Below are positions 23,857 to 35,380 of a stretch of DNA of 64,000 nucleotides, piece after piece. The DNA lies in contig JAREIK010000345.1 of NCBI GenBank assembly GCA_029783825.1, positions 102,001 to 166,000 of the forward strand, given 5' to 3'. How positions within the stretch are numbered: position 1 is the first letter of the stretch; each line of letters opens with the position of its first letter. This DNA comes from Sapria himalayana. Its lineage: Eukaryota > Streptophyta > Magnoliopsida > Malpighiales > Rafflesiaceae. A model generated the notes under the pieces. That model was not told where the DNA came from, made no database searches, and saw only the letters and a list, made by a program, of their open reading frames with translations. The position numbers and the translations under genes are program-made.

Positions 23857-26070
23857 CTATTGCATTACTTTTTTAATTTCTTTAATTTCTTGCATTTCTT
23901 CCATCAAATTAGTTATCTGCTCATCCTTCTTTTTCAGTTCGGTCTCCATATCTACAATACATTTATTTGTTTCTTGTGTTTGTTGTTTGACCACCTCATC
24001 CACCATTGCGGAGACAGATGAATTAGAAGCACGACTACTACAACAAAATGTCACTTCCTTATAGCTGATTCCATACACTCGCTGCTTCTTTCGACCTCCT
24101 ATTGTCTCCAAATAAATTGGATCATAGTCAATTGATTGAAGATTCATAGAACCCTCAACTTGTTGATGAGCAACTGTCACACGTTCCTCCAATAGGTCTT
24201 GAGATAAAATGAAGAAAAACTATTCTAGATTTACAAAAAATAAAATAAAAATTTTGCATTCAAAATCATTTTCATAATGTGCTGTAGTTTTATAAAGTCT
24301 AATTAATATAATAATTTCTTACTGTAATCATCTAAGACTTAATCTTAATATACTGACCATCAACTTTCTTCACATGCATCTTTCTGAAAATCTCATAGAA
24401 ATTTGGATCTCAACCCAATTCTCCTACATAGAATATATTTTTATTAATTCATAAAAAAACAAATGATAAAAAAAAGTTAACAAAATTATTAAAACCATGC
24501 AGAGATTATATTTATTAGACTATTAGGACAACCACAAAATATAGATATGTTTAGAATTTTAAATTTGTACCAAATCTCGAGCGTGCTCGATGCTCGACTT
24601 TGAACCTCATGTGTGTCGTCATTTTCTGTACCTAGTCCAGTAACCTCACTTCGTTAATTTTTACTAGCAATATCTGATTTTTTTCTTTACATCTAGCTTC
24701 CTCCCAATAATTAAGCCACTCGGGCCCGTCTTCATCGGATATAAAATCAGGCCTTTCTTTAATTTTCTTTAATTTATGAACAAAATTGGAATACCGTTGA
24801 GCTATTTTGATCTTACATAATGACTTTATCTTTCCATCAAATTTGGGTGTCCATGTGCACTGATTCTATAAAAAATGACAAAAGAATTTATATTAATAAC
24901 AAAAACATAATTATTTACTACTTGAATAATAACAAACATAAAAGTTAAGTAATTAGATAATAATTTTTCAATTCTTTTGTTTTGTTATTTTTACCCGAAA
25001 GTCATTAAAATATGACTCTTTTGTCGATTCAGAAACTTTCTTCCAGGAGAAAGCTCTAGCATATGTCATTTTCTTGAAAGCCTTTGTAATTATAGTCGAA
25101 CACTTGTGAGATGGAATAAAACTGTACAAATAAAATAAATAACATAGAAAACAAGCAAATCATAATAATATAAAAAAAAATCACATACAGTTACATCAAA
25201 ATTTGTTTTTCAAATCATTTTTACATTTTTCTTTTACCTCTCATCCACAATATCAATTTCTAACTTTGCACTGACTTCAGAGGAAGGCACAACATTTGAT
25301 GATGTCGTTGGTATTGTAAATGGGGAAACAATCAGTGTAAATTGTGGTGTAGAATATTGATATGGATCAAAAGTGTGAGTAGGAAGCACAATTGGTTGTG
25401 GGCTTACATCTGATAAAAGTGTTAGTAGAGGTCTCAATGATGGTGATGGTGATAGACCCATTCTTCGTAGTAACTTATTAGTGTTGTAAAAGTTGTTAGT
25501 GATCAAATTATTATCCGGAACAATCTTTTTCATCAGTTCTATCACCTGATCAAATAATTTCTCAGACATATGATTTTTTGACTTAATGCTCATTAGTCGA
25601 GCCACAAGTGAAAATTGCGAATGTATTTTACAACTAGGCCATAACTTTTTATCTGCAGCTTTAAGCATTTCATAAAATTTCTGAGCTTCGGGATTAGGTA
25701 GTTCATCCATGTAATCCATATTGAAGTCAGGACTAGTAGCTTCCATGATCATTCTATGGTATGTGTTTGATAATTCTTCACCACAAGCAAATGATTCAAT
25801 ACCCTCATTTTGGTCAATATTCAAAGCCATTATACTTTCCTCATGATGAATCTAAACAAAATAAATTGGCATAAAGCCATATTTAGCCAAATGATATCTT
25901 ATAGTGTTTGTATCACGAAAAGGGATATTCTGACACTTTTGATGATTACATTGACACTTAATTTTTTCTCCATCCTTTAATCTCGATTGACTACATGAAA
26001 AATTGATGAAAGTTTTAAGCCTAGTCAAAAAATCTTCATTCAAAATTCCATTAATAACTCTTTTGTACAT
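23857..26070 (-). pseudogene. CACTA transposase-related gene: Transpos_assoc + TNP2 N-terminus + Ptta
   Basis: On the minus strand four coding blocks follow one another. (1) 26070-25852: Transpos_assoc domain starting MYKR, with FINFSCSQ, CQCNHQKCQN and YHLAKYGFMPIY. (2) 25830-25234: the TNP2 N-terminal region (EAQKFYEMLKAADKKLWPSC, VARLMSIKSKNHMSEKLFD, NKLLRRMGL), then a Pro/Thr/Ser-rich linker. (3) about 25115-24540: Ptta/Transposase_24 blocks, including FSWKKVSESTKESYF, an exon break at GTAAAAAT, then GPEWLNYWEEARCKEKNQ. (4) 24430-23857: FYEIFRKMHVKK, then IGGRKKQRVYG and a coiled-coil tail ending at 23857. The catalytic TNP2 (Transposase_21) region is absent between blocks 2 and 3. In-frame stops occur in blocks 3 and 4, so it is called a pseudogene, though some may lie in unmapped introns. 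Confidence 0.75.
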
Positions 26071-26377
26071 TCACTAACGATATGAGCTCATTTTGCCCTA
26101 TTTTATTTACATAAAATAATGCCCAATCATTAATATAAATAAAACCTTCTATTACTTCAAAATATACAAAGAATAAAATAAAATTATTTACAGATGAATA
26201 TTTAAAATTTAAATATCGTGAATATAGAGGCAAGTCGTTTGCACAATCTACACTAATAAATAACATAATTTTTAGCACAATAAAGATTAAAAGATATCAC
26301 AGTTTTTCTAGATAAAGGGTGCAAAGTACAATAATGCATAAGAAATGAAAGCAAACAAAATACATTTATTCTTTGAA

Positions 26378-26453
26378 GGAGGAGAGGGAGAGGGAGAGAA
26401 AGAGGGAGAGATAAGGTGGGGAGAGAGGGGGAAGAGAAATCAGGAGATGGGGG

Positions 26454-26485
<32 letters not shown>

Positions 26486-26720
26486 AAAGGTGAAAGGAAG
26501 AGATGGAGAGAGAAAAGGTGAAAGGAAGAGAGGGAGAGAGAGGGGGAGGGAGAGAGGGAGAGGGAGAGAGAGGGAGAGAGAGAGAGAGGGGTAGTGGAGA
26601 GAGAGAAAGAACAAGCAAGAAAGAAGAACCAGAAAAAAAATAACACGAGAGAGAGTGTGACACAAAGAAAAAGAGGAAGAGAAAGACAAAAAGAATTATA
26701 GAGGGAGAGAGAGACACATA
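26378..26720. repeat. (GA)n-rich microsatellite region
   Basis: About 340 bases of GAGAGA, GGGAGA and AAGAGA units lie just upstream of the minus-strand pseudogene. The minus-strand Ser/Leu/Pro ORFs here (154, 107 and 68 codons) are low-complexity artefacts. As a purine/pyrimidine tract near a gene start it could have been a 5' leader element, which is only a guess. Confidence 0.85.
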
Positions 26721-27440
26721 GAGAGTGCAGTGTTAGAATGAAGAATTATATAAAAGAAAATATAAGTTCTTCAGTACAAACCTATAAAATATTAAATTTT
26801 TTGTTATACATAAGTTCATATTTGGGCCTGAGGCCCAAGGGCTAGGATTAGGTAAGAGTACGACCATTAATTATATTATACCATATATGAGCCTGATCAA
26901 GGGACACTCTCATGCTATGTGCTTACATATTGTTGATATTATATCTTTAGCCGTTTTATTTCAAGTTGGTGCAACAAAATAGTATTATCCCATATATAAT
27001 TATATGTTAGCATACATATAGTAAATGTAGTTATAAATAGTTACATTTTGTTTAACATATAGTTATATATAGAAATATGCATACAAGTAGTTATAAGTAA
27101 ATATAAATAAATGTATACAAAGTTATAAACAATTATATAGATTTACATATATGTATACATATATGTTTACATAATTAAAAATAAAGTTATATTTATTTAT
27201 ATAGAGTTTTCATAGTTATACAAATATTTATATATAGTTATACACATTTTTTATTCTTCTACTATATGTATTTAAATATAAAAAACTTCTTCTTCATTTT
27301 TTATATTTGTAATATAAAAACATGTATAAAAACTTTATACAAATATAGTTATACATGTATTACATTTTTATATTTAAATATATTTATATTTGTAATATAT
27401 TTATATTACAAATATATTTAAATATATTTGTAATACATTT
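26721..27440. other. AT-rich element interior, no gene seen
   Basis: Variants of ATATATAGTTATA and ATGTATACAT prevail; no ORF of note. Confidence 0.5.
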
Positions 27441-27447
27441 ATATATT

Positions 27448-27608
27448 TGTAAGATGATGATGATGATGATGATGAAGAATATAAAAATTTTATATTTGTA
27501 ATACATGTGTGTATTACAAAGCATAGGTATTAAAACATGTATTACTATATGTATATACATTTTTTATACATATATGTAAAATAAGGAGAAAATGTTTAAG
27601 ATAATGAA
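27448..27608 (+). repeat. Long inverted repeat, left arm
   Basis: It contains (GAT)7 at about 27455-27476, then AATACATGTGTGTATTACAAAG and CATAGGTATTAAAACATG. The same order is found in reverse complement at about 29752-29932. The arms are about 150-160 bp, nearly identical, with a 2.1-kb AT-rich loop. Palindromic subunits (ATACATG-CATGTAT) make local hairpins as well. Confidence 0.75.
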
Positions 27609-28028
27609 TAAATTAGAGTAGCCTTATAGCTCTTAAGTAGCAATTACATGCATTACAAGAAACCCTAATCATTCTAATCTTCAAGTATAAAAAAATATTA
27701 GGTTTGCATCTCTTAAATTACAAAACAAAATAAAAAAATAATTTAATATTATGCATTGTAACCACTAAAAGATAGGAATATTACTCTGAGAAGTATTTTC
27801 TTAAATTAGTTCAATTTTATAATTATATTAAATAGATTTTCTTGATCATAAATGTATTATTCTTTATTATTTGTTGCATCCAAAAACAATGCTAACTTTT
27901 ATCTAACTTTACAAAAAAAAAGGAATTCCTCCACAACACTAATAATAATAATAATAATACTTAATATTTTCATCCTTAATCTGTATATATATATATATAT
28001 ACATATATATTATGGATAATTATGTTAT

Positions 28029-28430
28029 GGAATCCAAAAAAAAAATATCTATGATTTGAGTTATATTTTCGTACCTATATTCGGATACTCATAATTATCC
28101 CAATATAACATAATTATTTTTGCATATTGAGTAAGCTGAAATCCTTAATCATTTTTGCATATTAAGGAATCCTTAATCATTTTTGCATATTGAGTAAGCT
28201 GAAACGAGTTTATGCATACTCAATATGCAAAAATGAGTTAATGCATATGTTTATGCATATAGAGTATTTATGAACTCCACATGCATATGTTTTTGTTTAC
28301 GAAATAATGAGTTTCTACATAAACTCATATGAATACTTGAGTATATGCATTCCGTATGAAAAAAGGAAGGTAATTATCAGTATAGGAATTTGGAAGACCC
28401 AAATCATAAATATTTTGGATTTGGGTCCCC
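28029..28430. mobile_element. MITE-like palindromic element
   Basis: The ends GGAATCC...ATATCTATGATTTGAG and (reverse complement) GGGACCCAAATCCAAAATAT form terminal inverted repeats of about 32 bp. The centre holds direct and inverted copies of TTTTTGCATATTGAGTAAGC (28111-28235). No ORF is present. ATGTTAT lies close to both ends but not at the same offset, so the target duplication is unresolved. Family not recognised. Confidence 0.5.
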
Positions 28431-29439
28431 AAATGTTATATTAAAATTAAAAATTGTAAAAAAATATAATTATTTTCATGTTGGTTCCCCTTAATATTTT
28501 TTCCTATAATATTATAACTTTTATCCACTTTTTTTGCACCGAATGCATCAACTTTGTTTATCTCACATAAGTTTTTAAAAATTTTAAATCTAAAATAATA
28601 GTTTTAGAAATTAAAAATCAATTTTTGATTCTCATAGAGTTTACCAAAATATACTTCTTCAAAGAATAATGATAGGTTAAAACTCATGGCTTACACTCAT
28701 TTAATGATGCCACCAACCATCCAACTAGTAACTTTTTAGAAATATTGGATTCAAAAATCTTTATCATTATAACGCAAGTAGGATTTGATTATTTTAAGTG
28801 TTTAGAATTATAAGTATTTGTGTAACTATATGTATACCCACAAGTAACTATATTTATAATTACATGTATAATAACATACAATATTATATTTAACTATATG
28901 TGTATAACTATGTATAAATATTAGTATAACTATATATAAATATTTGTATAATTATATAACACTCTACAACATTAAATATAACTATATTTATAACTATGAA
29001 TACATATATGTAAATCTATATATTTATTGATAACTTTATATATATGTGGATAACTATTTGTATGGATATATTTATATGTAACTATATGTTTAAATATATA
29101 AAAATATTAATAGCTATATATGTTATATCTATAATAACATATAACTATAAATAATTGTATATTATTATATATATAACTATAACATCTTTATACATAATTA
29201 TATTTAAATATATAATTTACATCTTATATTTAATATACATTTGTATATACTAGTATATAAAAATGTATTTTACTATATCTATACCTATACATATCTATAT
29301 GTATAAATATATAAAATTATATGAATAAATATATATACCTACATGTATAAATATAAGTATAACTATATGTGTAACTAAATGTATAACCACATGTAACTAT
29401 ATTTATAATTATATGTATTAAAACATAAAACATTATGTT

Positions 29440-29443
29440 TAAT

Positions 29444-29502
<59 letters not shown>
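29440..29502. repeat. (GT)n(AT)n microsatellite
   Basis: About fourteen GT units run straight into about fifteen AT units, in the loop of the long inverted repeat. Confidence 0.9.
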
Positions 29503-29507
<5 letters not shown>

Positions 29508-29751
29508 AAACTAAATAAAATTTTATATAATTAAATAAAACTATATTTTTTAACTATTTATACATATATGTATACATATATGTAAATCTATATATTTGTT
29601 TATAAAATTGTATATATTTATGTATAACTAAATATAACTACTCGTATGAATATATATATATATATAACTAAATGTTTAACGATATATATAAAAAATACAT
29701 ATATTACAAATATAAAGTTTTACAAAAAATATATATATAACTAAATGTTTA

Positions 29752-29932
29752 ATTATCTTAAACATTTTCTCCTTAATTTATGATATATATAAAAAAATGT
29801 ATATACATATAGTAATACATGTTTTAATACCTATGCTTTGTAATACATACATGTATTACAAATATAAAGTTTTTATATTCTTCTTCATCTTCTTCTTCTT
29901 CAACTTACATAATTAACTATATATAAAAAATA
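29752..29932 (-). repeat. Long inverted repeat, right arm
   Basis: Reverse-complement partner of 27448-27608, with a CTTCTTCATCTTC run replacing the GAT run. Related shorter copies (ATGTATTACAAATATAA with TTCTTCTTCATC) recur at about 30150-30230. Confidence 0.75.
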
Positions 29933-31014
29933 CATATAGTAGAAGAATTCCTCTTACAAATAGTAATGCATGTATATATTTAAATACATACATTTAAATA
30001 TAAAGATATACATGTATTACAAATATAAATATAAATACATAATGTTTTTATATTTGTAATATATTTAAATATGTTTACTAATATTTTCTCCTTATTTATA
30101 TATAGTTATACAAATATAAATATAAATATCTTACATAATTAACAACATGTATTACAAATATAATTAACAACATGTATTACATACATGTATTACAAATATA
30201 AATACTTCTTCTTCATCTTCTTCTACTTTTTATTCTTGCACTGCTACTACCACAAACGAGTATCTACTTTCAAATGAGAATTCTTATTTATAGATGAGAT
30301 AATATTTCTCTATGCTTTATCTTTAACATGGTCTATAGTATATTCCATTATACTTTCTCATTAATCAAAGATAAAAATATAGATTATGGTTCAATTGAGA
30401 AAGCTTACTAATAGATGAGTATCTAATTGCAAATAGAGTATAAAGGGTAGATTAATTACCAATTGTGCAAGATTAATAATAGATGAGTATCAACTTGCAA
30501 CATGTAGGAATCCATTTGTTAGAGCATATGTTTGAGTGGTTGATTTGTCATTGTTGACAACTTCCTTGATTTGATAAAGCATAGTGATATATGTATCTCA
30601 CACATCAACCATGGTACAACATCAATATACATTTTTTTACAAGGTAAATAGTCTCGAGGTTGGTAATATATGTTCTACAAATCATCTCCATTTGAGAAAC
30701 TAAGGTCTTGAAAGAGTAACTATGGTCTCCTTTAATGATAATATTTTCTCTATGACAAGATTAATCAATCAAAAAGTTTGATTACCTAACAACAACAAAT
30801 CAATAGAGCAAGCAAAGACATGAATATTCAATTGATATGCCTTCCATTCTCAAAAGATTATCAAAAGATAACCATCAATGGGTTTCAAACCTATTTGAAA
30901 AATATTATAGCTCAAATACCAAACCAGTTAATTAAATATGATAATTTTGAATTAAATCACAAAATTATTTTCCATTTTCCCAAATTATACTTAATAGAGT
31001 TGAATTAATAAATA

Positions 31015-31057
<43 letters not shown>

Positions 31058-33430
31058 CATTATTTTTATTACACACACTCACACACACTCACATACACGC
31101 TACAAAAATTATGAACAGATTAACTAAAATGGCTTTTCTGGATTTTTCAAAAATGACGTTAAATGCATAGCACATAGTAATTTTAATAATGAAAAAATTA
31201 TTAAACACATATACACATTACCATAAAATAAACAAACACAACAAAAAACTTACACTATCAAAAAATACACTGCTAAAAAATTTACCATAAATAACACAAA
31301 CTATGATCATACACACACTCTCATTTTATCATTTATAAAATAGAAAAATTTAGATTAAAACTATTTGTTTTTGAATAATTAATCTAAAAATTTATTTGTT
31401 AGAATAATTATTAGAATCATCTTTTTGTGCTCTTCATGCAATATAAATAATAAATCAAGAACATATGCATTTTTTTCGTGCTCCTCACTCAAGAACACCC
31501 GTGAACAAAAACATTAGCAATGGGCCTTGAATAATTGAAGTTTTAAATATAAATATTTATAACCATAATAAAAAAAAGATACCAGCAAACTATGACATCA
31601 AAATCATTCAAACCATGATAAAGAAGTTCACCCACTTAATACCAACATGCCCAAACAATGCATTACAATTTTTTCATTTCACGTCTATGGTAATAAAAAA
31701 ATTATAGATATAATTATGTTTTATTAGTTTATGTATACTTTTTTATAGTTATATAAATATATAGTTATGTTTAAACACACTTATTTTAAGCAAACTTATA
31801 TTTATGTATACTATTTTTGTATACGGTATGTAGTTATTTATATTAAAAAAATTTTTAATTCGGCATACCTACTATGCACCATCAAAATCCACACAATGAC
31901 AATGCATTATATCACAGGTGCATGAAGTATGCATACGATTAAGTATATATACACCATACAAGAACAACATGGTGAATAAAGGAGAAGAATTTCGGAATCA
32001 TTAAAACTTAAGCTTAATCAAGTTAATCAATGAAGAATAAATGTATAAAATGTACCTCAAATCAAATAAAAATTAAAACTTAAACCTCAAAATCGAATTA
32101 ATGTTGAAGCGTCGGTGTCGAGGGATGGATGGCCTTCTATGAAGGTTCGCGTCACTTAAGCGTTGGTGTCGAAGAAGATAATCAGTGTCGAAGAAGATAA
32201 TCAAATTTTTATTATTTTTAATTATTATAACATTAGATAAATAATATATATATATATATAATCAAAAAGATTAATTAATTTTATTCACTATAAAAAATTT
32301 TTTGAATAAAATTAATGTGTGTGTTCCAAGGTACAAAAGAAAAATAAACACCTTAAATATTTTTTATTATAATATTAATACAAACAATAAATATATAAAC
32401 AATAAAAAAAATATGATTAGCCTAATAAAAAAAAATCAAATAGGTACAAAATTAACAAACTCCATATAATAAGACATAAATGAAAAGATGATTTGCCTTC
32501 TAGTCACTCGCCTAAGAGTTATAAAATACTAATAATGTTAAAATATATATAAAAATTTATATTTTATCATTTTAAATTTTAAAGAATTCATAATAATTTA
32601 TACGAAGATAATATGAAATAATTCTAAATGCATAAAATTTCATATTATTTGATATTATTAATAATTTTTAAAATTCAATAAATTACTTAAAGTGAGAAGA
32701 TAATTAAAATAAGTTATATTTATTATTTTAATAAAAACTTAATGTTAAAAGCTAATAGTCAAAATATTACTCAATTGTTTAATTCGTATCAATTTTTTTA
32801 GGAGCAAACATCTATGTATTTATTTATAAATATTAATTTATTTTTTTAACTTTATTAAAAAAATTATATTTATATTATATTTCAAGATTTTCAAATATTG
32901 TATTATTTATTTATTTAAAAGTTTTCTATAATAATAAAATCTTTTTTACTTATAATAATATTAATTTTTACTAGTTTATTCGTCAATTCAGATAATTTTT
33001 AAAAATTTTCTATTTTATTATACAATGAATTAATTTATATTTATATTAATAGAAATTTTAATATATGTTAGTTTAATTTTTAAAATAAAGAAAAAAACTA
33101 TTATACTTATTGAATTTATTATTTAATGTTACTTTAATACAAATTTTTAAGTTTCTTATTTTAAAATTTTAGAATTTTTTTTTTGTATAATTTTATAAAA
33201 AATTAATACATCATAAAAATAGTTAATTTAGTCCTTATTAATATATATAATTATTTTTTGTATTTGGATATTTCTTAAAATATTTATTTATAATATAATT
33301 TTTTTATGATTTTACGAGGAGAATGTATGTTTCAAGGATTGCTCATCTGTAGACCATTAACATACATTTAATAAACAAAATTAAATAAAATATTAAAACT
33401 AATAAAAAATAAAAAAATTATATAAATAAA
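29933..33430. other. AT-rich right interior of CACTA element, no gene seen
   Basis: It contains an (AT)n run at 31018-31053 and CACACTCA repeats at 31070-31100. At 32120-32200 a less AT-rich patch holds the doubled word TCAGTGTCGAAGAAGATAA. From 32230 to 33430 it is extremely AT-rich. The 62-codon ORF at 30820-31008 has no recognised domain. Confidence 0.45.
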
Positions 33431-33439
33431 TATTAGCTA

Positions 33440-34110
33440 GAGAAATGCCGCCGCTAAATCCGTAGCTAAATTATGAATTTTATAACGTATGAAAAATTCG
33501 TCGCTAAATCATGGATTCTATTAGCAAGGGAAATTCCGTTGCTAAATCAATTGCTAAATCATGGATTTAATTAGCAAGTGATATTCCGTCGCTAAATTTG
33601 TCGCTAAATTGTGGATTTTATTAGTAAATGAAATTTTGTCGCTAAATCCGTTGTTAAATCATGGATTTTATTAGCAAGGCAAATTTTGTTGCTAAATCTA
33701 TCACTAATTGATAAATATTATCAGCGTTAAAAAATCAATCGTTAAATCCGTCGTTAAATAATGACTTGTATTAGCGAGGAAAAATCACTCGTTAAATCTG
33801 TCGCTAAATAATGGCCGTTATTAGCGAGGGATATTCCGTCGCTAATCCGTTTATAAATTTCCCGCTTTTCTTGAGCGGAATTTATAAAAATTTTTCGTCG
33901 CTAAAAACCCCGCTTTTCTTGAACGGATTTTATGAAAATCTTTTGTCGCTAAATCCCCCGTTTTTTTTACGGCATGTACGAAAAATATTTCATCGCTAAT
34001 CTGTTGCTAATCCGTTGTTATTTTTTTTTTCGAAAAAAAAAATTAAAATTCCTTGTTATTCCCTAGCTAACTCGTTACAATTTAGCTAGTGATTGATCTC
34101 TAGCTATAAT
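33440..34110. repeat. Right sub-terminal repeat array of the CACTA element
   Basis: More than a dozen copies of CCGTCGCTAAAT and variants occur about every 25-50 bases. They are interspersed with TTATTAGCGAGG and, from 33850, with two copies of CCCGCTTTTCTTGA-CGGA. This array is denser than the left one. It is the presumed accessory-protein binding region by family knowledge. Confidence 0.8.
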
Positions 34111-34145
34111 TTTATAGCTAAAATGAATTTTTTTTTGTAGTGATA

Positions 34146-35191
34146 ATAATCTATTAAAAAATCACCGATACTTATCATTATACTTATTATCTTTTAAAAG
34201 GTATAATTTATTATGAGTACAAGGTAAACCATGATGATGATGATGTACAAATTGTAGAGCTAACCTATCAAAATTGATTTTCTATTTTAGCAATCTCTAT
34301 CCTAAATGTAAATATATAAATTTCAGCCTCTGTAAATTTTATATCCATTGAATTTATCAAGATGTTGAGAAATTAATTCTCAACTCATTTTACTAGTTGA
34401 TTTTTATTGCATCTTTTGTTTATTAACACTTGCACTACAACCATAGTATCTTTTATAGTGAATGACTCAAAATTATCATGCTACAAGTATCCATATTATG
34501 TAATTCTTAATCATGTATGAATAACTACTACTATAGGTAAAGAATTTTGGTGTATAAATGATCATATTTGTTTTTTCATTTTATAAAAGAGGCTCAACGA
34601 GGCACATTCTTATTTTTAATGAAATTAGCAAATAATAATAAGGAATTTAAATACTAATATATCAAAATTAAATAGGATAGACCAATTTGGGAAAACTTAA
34701 ATATATTAGAGACCAACTGTGCTTTTTTTTTTTTTGTCACCCAATAAAAGCAATAAAGATATTTCTTGTTGTTTAATTGTTTAAAAGAATGTCTGATGGT
34801 AAGTAGAAGTAGCTTACATTTTAAATGGGAATTAAATATGGATTTCCCATTCATTGGAATCCAAATATCCAATTATCGCAGGGCGCAATCGTAAAAACCA
34901 CAGACTCCGATCCTTGGACATGCTCACCAACGGACGAGCCATACGTTGAAAGCAGCTCAGCAGTAAAAGAATCTACATCAATGACCAGCTCCAGCCATCA
35001 AATCACTAATTTAAAGTTGAACTCCATTCCATCCCAATCATACCAATTGGATATCTCGATCTTGGAAAACCAACTCTTGGACACATCGTATTGCTAATAA
35101 CTGAACAACTTCCAGACACCGATTTGAACTAAAGATTCTACTTGCTCATTGATATCCAATTTCAGAGTCTATTGTTTGTGTAGTAGGACAG
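34146..35191 (+). promoter_or_regulatory. 5' flank and probable leader of the ARI gene
   Basis: About 1 kb lies between the CACTA right end and the ARI start codon. From about 34850 the base composition becomes less AT-rich (for example GCAGGGCGCAATCG, ACGGACGAGCC), which fits a transcribed leader. A weak TATA-like GTATAAATG is at 34552. The + strand ORF at 34825-35097 ends before the gene and has no recognised domain; it could be an upstream ORF or chance. TTTCAG at 35160-35165 could be a leader-intron acceptor. The transcription start cannot be fixed from sequence alone. Confidence 0.35.
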
Positions 35192-35380
35192 ATGGATTCC
35201 GATGATATGATGGATGCAAACGACGTTGAATCCGCGGACGATGATTTTTATACGGGGGAAATGGAGGATACTTATTATAGTGATGGGAATTTTGATGAGG
35301 ATGATGATGCTGATGGTGACTATGGGTTCTTGGCAGAAGATGCTGATGATCCTAGTAATGCTTCATGGGGACGCGCACAG
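35192..35380 (+). CDS. ARI8: ARIADNE-type RBR E3 ubiquitin ligase (ARI7/ARI8-like), exon 1
   Basis: The 63 codons begin MDSDDMMDANDVESADDDFY and continue as an acidic, Asp/Glu/Tyr-rich N-terminus with DYGFLAEDADD near residues 43-53. These hallmarks match plant ARI7/ARI8 proteins. ARIADNE proteins are RING-IBR-RING ligases that take ubiquitin from an E2 onto a RING2 cysteine before passing it to substrate. The acidic segment precedes a UBA-like region that inhibits the ligase until it is activated by neddylated cullin complexes (family knowledge). The exon ends GCACAG with donor GTGTGG at 35381, phase 0, and joins cleanly to the exon at 54968. The start is chosen because it opens the conserved MDS-D-M motif after ACAG. 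ARI7 and ARI8 cannot be told apart on this part. Confidence 0.85.

Larger units (their letters stand above)
20510..34142. mobile_element. Full-length CACTA (En/Spm) transposon, 13.6 kb
   Basis: The left terminus is CACTACAAGAAAAATCTC at 20510. The right terminus, read in reverse complement, is CACTACAAAAAAAAATTC ending at 34142. Both are flanked by ATA (20507-20509 and 34143-34145), the 3-bp target duplication typical of CACTA elements. Sub-terminal arrays of the CCGTCGCTAAAT word occupy about 20560-20850 and 33440-34110. Inside are GCN triplet islands, TATATGTACATATATAC arrays, a minus-strand transposase-related pseudogene (23.86-26.07 kb), a (GA)n region, and about 6.5 kb of AT-rich palindromic sequence. 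It ends about 1 kb upstream of the ARI start codon. Confidence 0.9.

Noticed and set aside
26253..26717. 154-codon Ser/Leu/Pro-rich minus-strand ORF
   Set aside because: Translation of a (GA)n-rich microsatellite.
33440..34110. Regularly spaced CCGTCGCTAAAT repeats resembling a CRISPR array
   Set aside because: Spacers are variable in length and AT-rich, repeats are degenerate and in both orientations, and they lie at a CACTA end; this is a sub-terminal transposon array in a plant genome.
34825..35097. 90-codon ORF just upstream of ARI as a separate small gene
   Set aside because: No recognised domain. It lies in the probable leader/promoter of the ARI gene; kept only as a possible upstream ORF in the flank entry.
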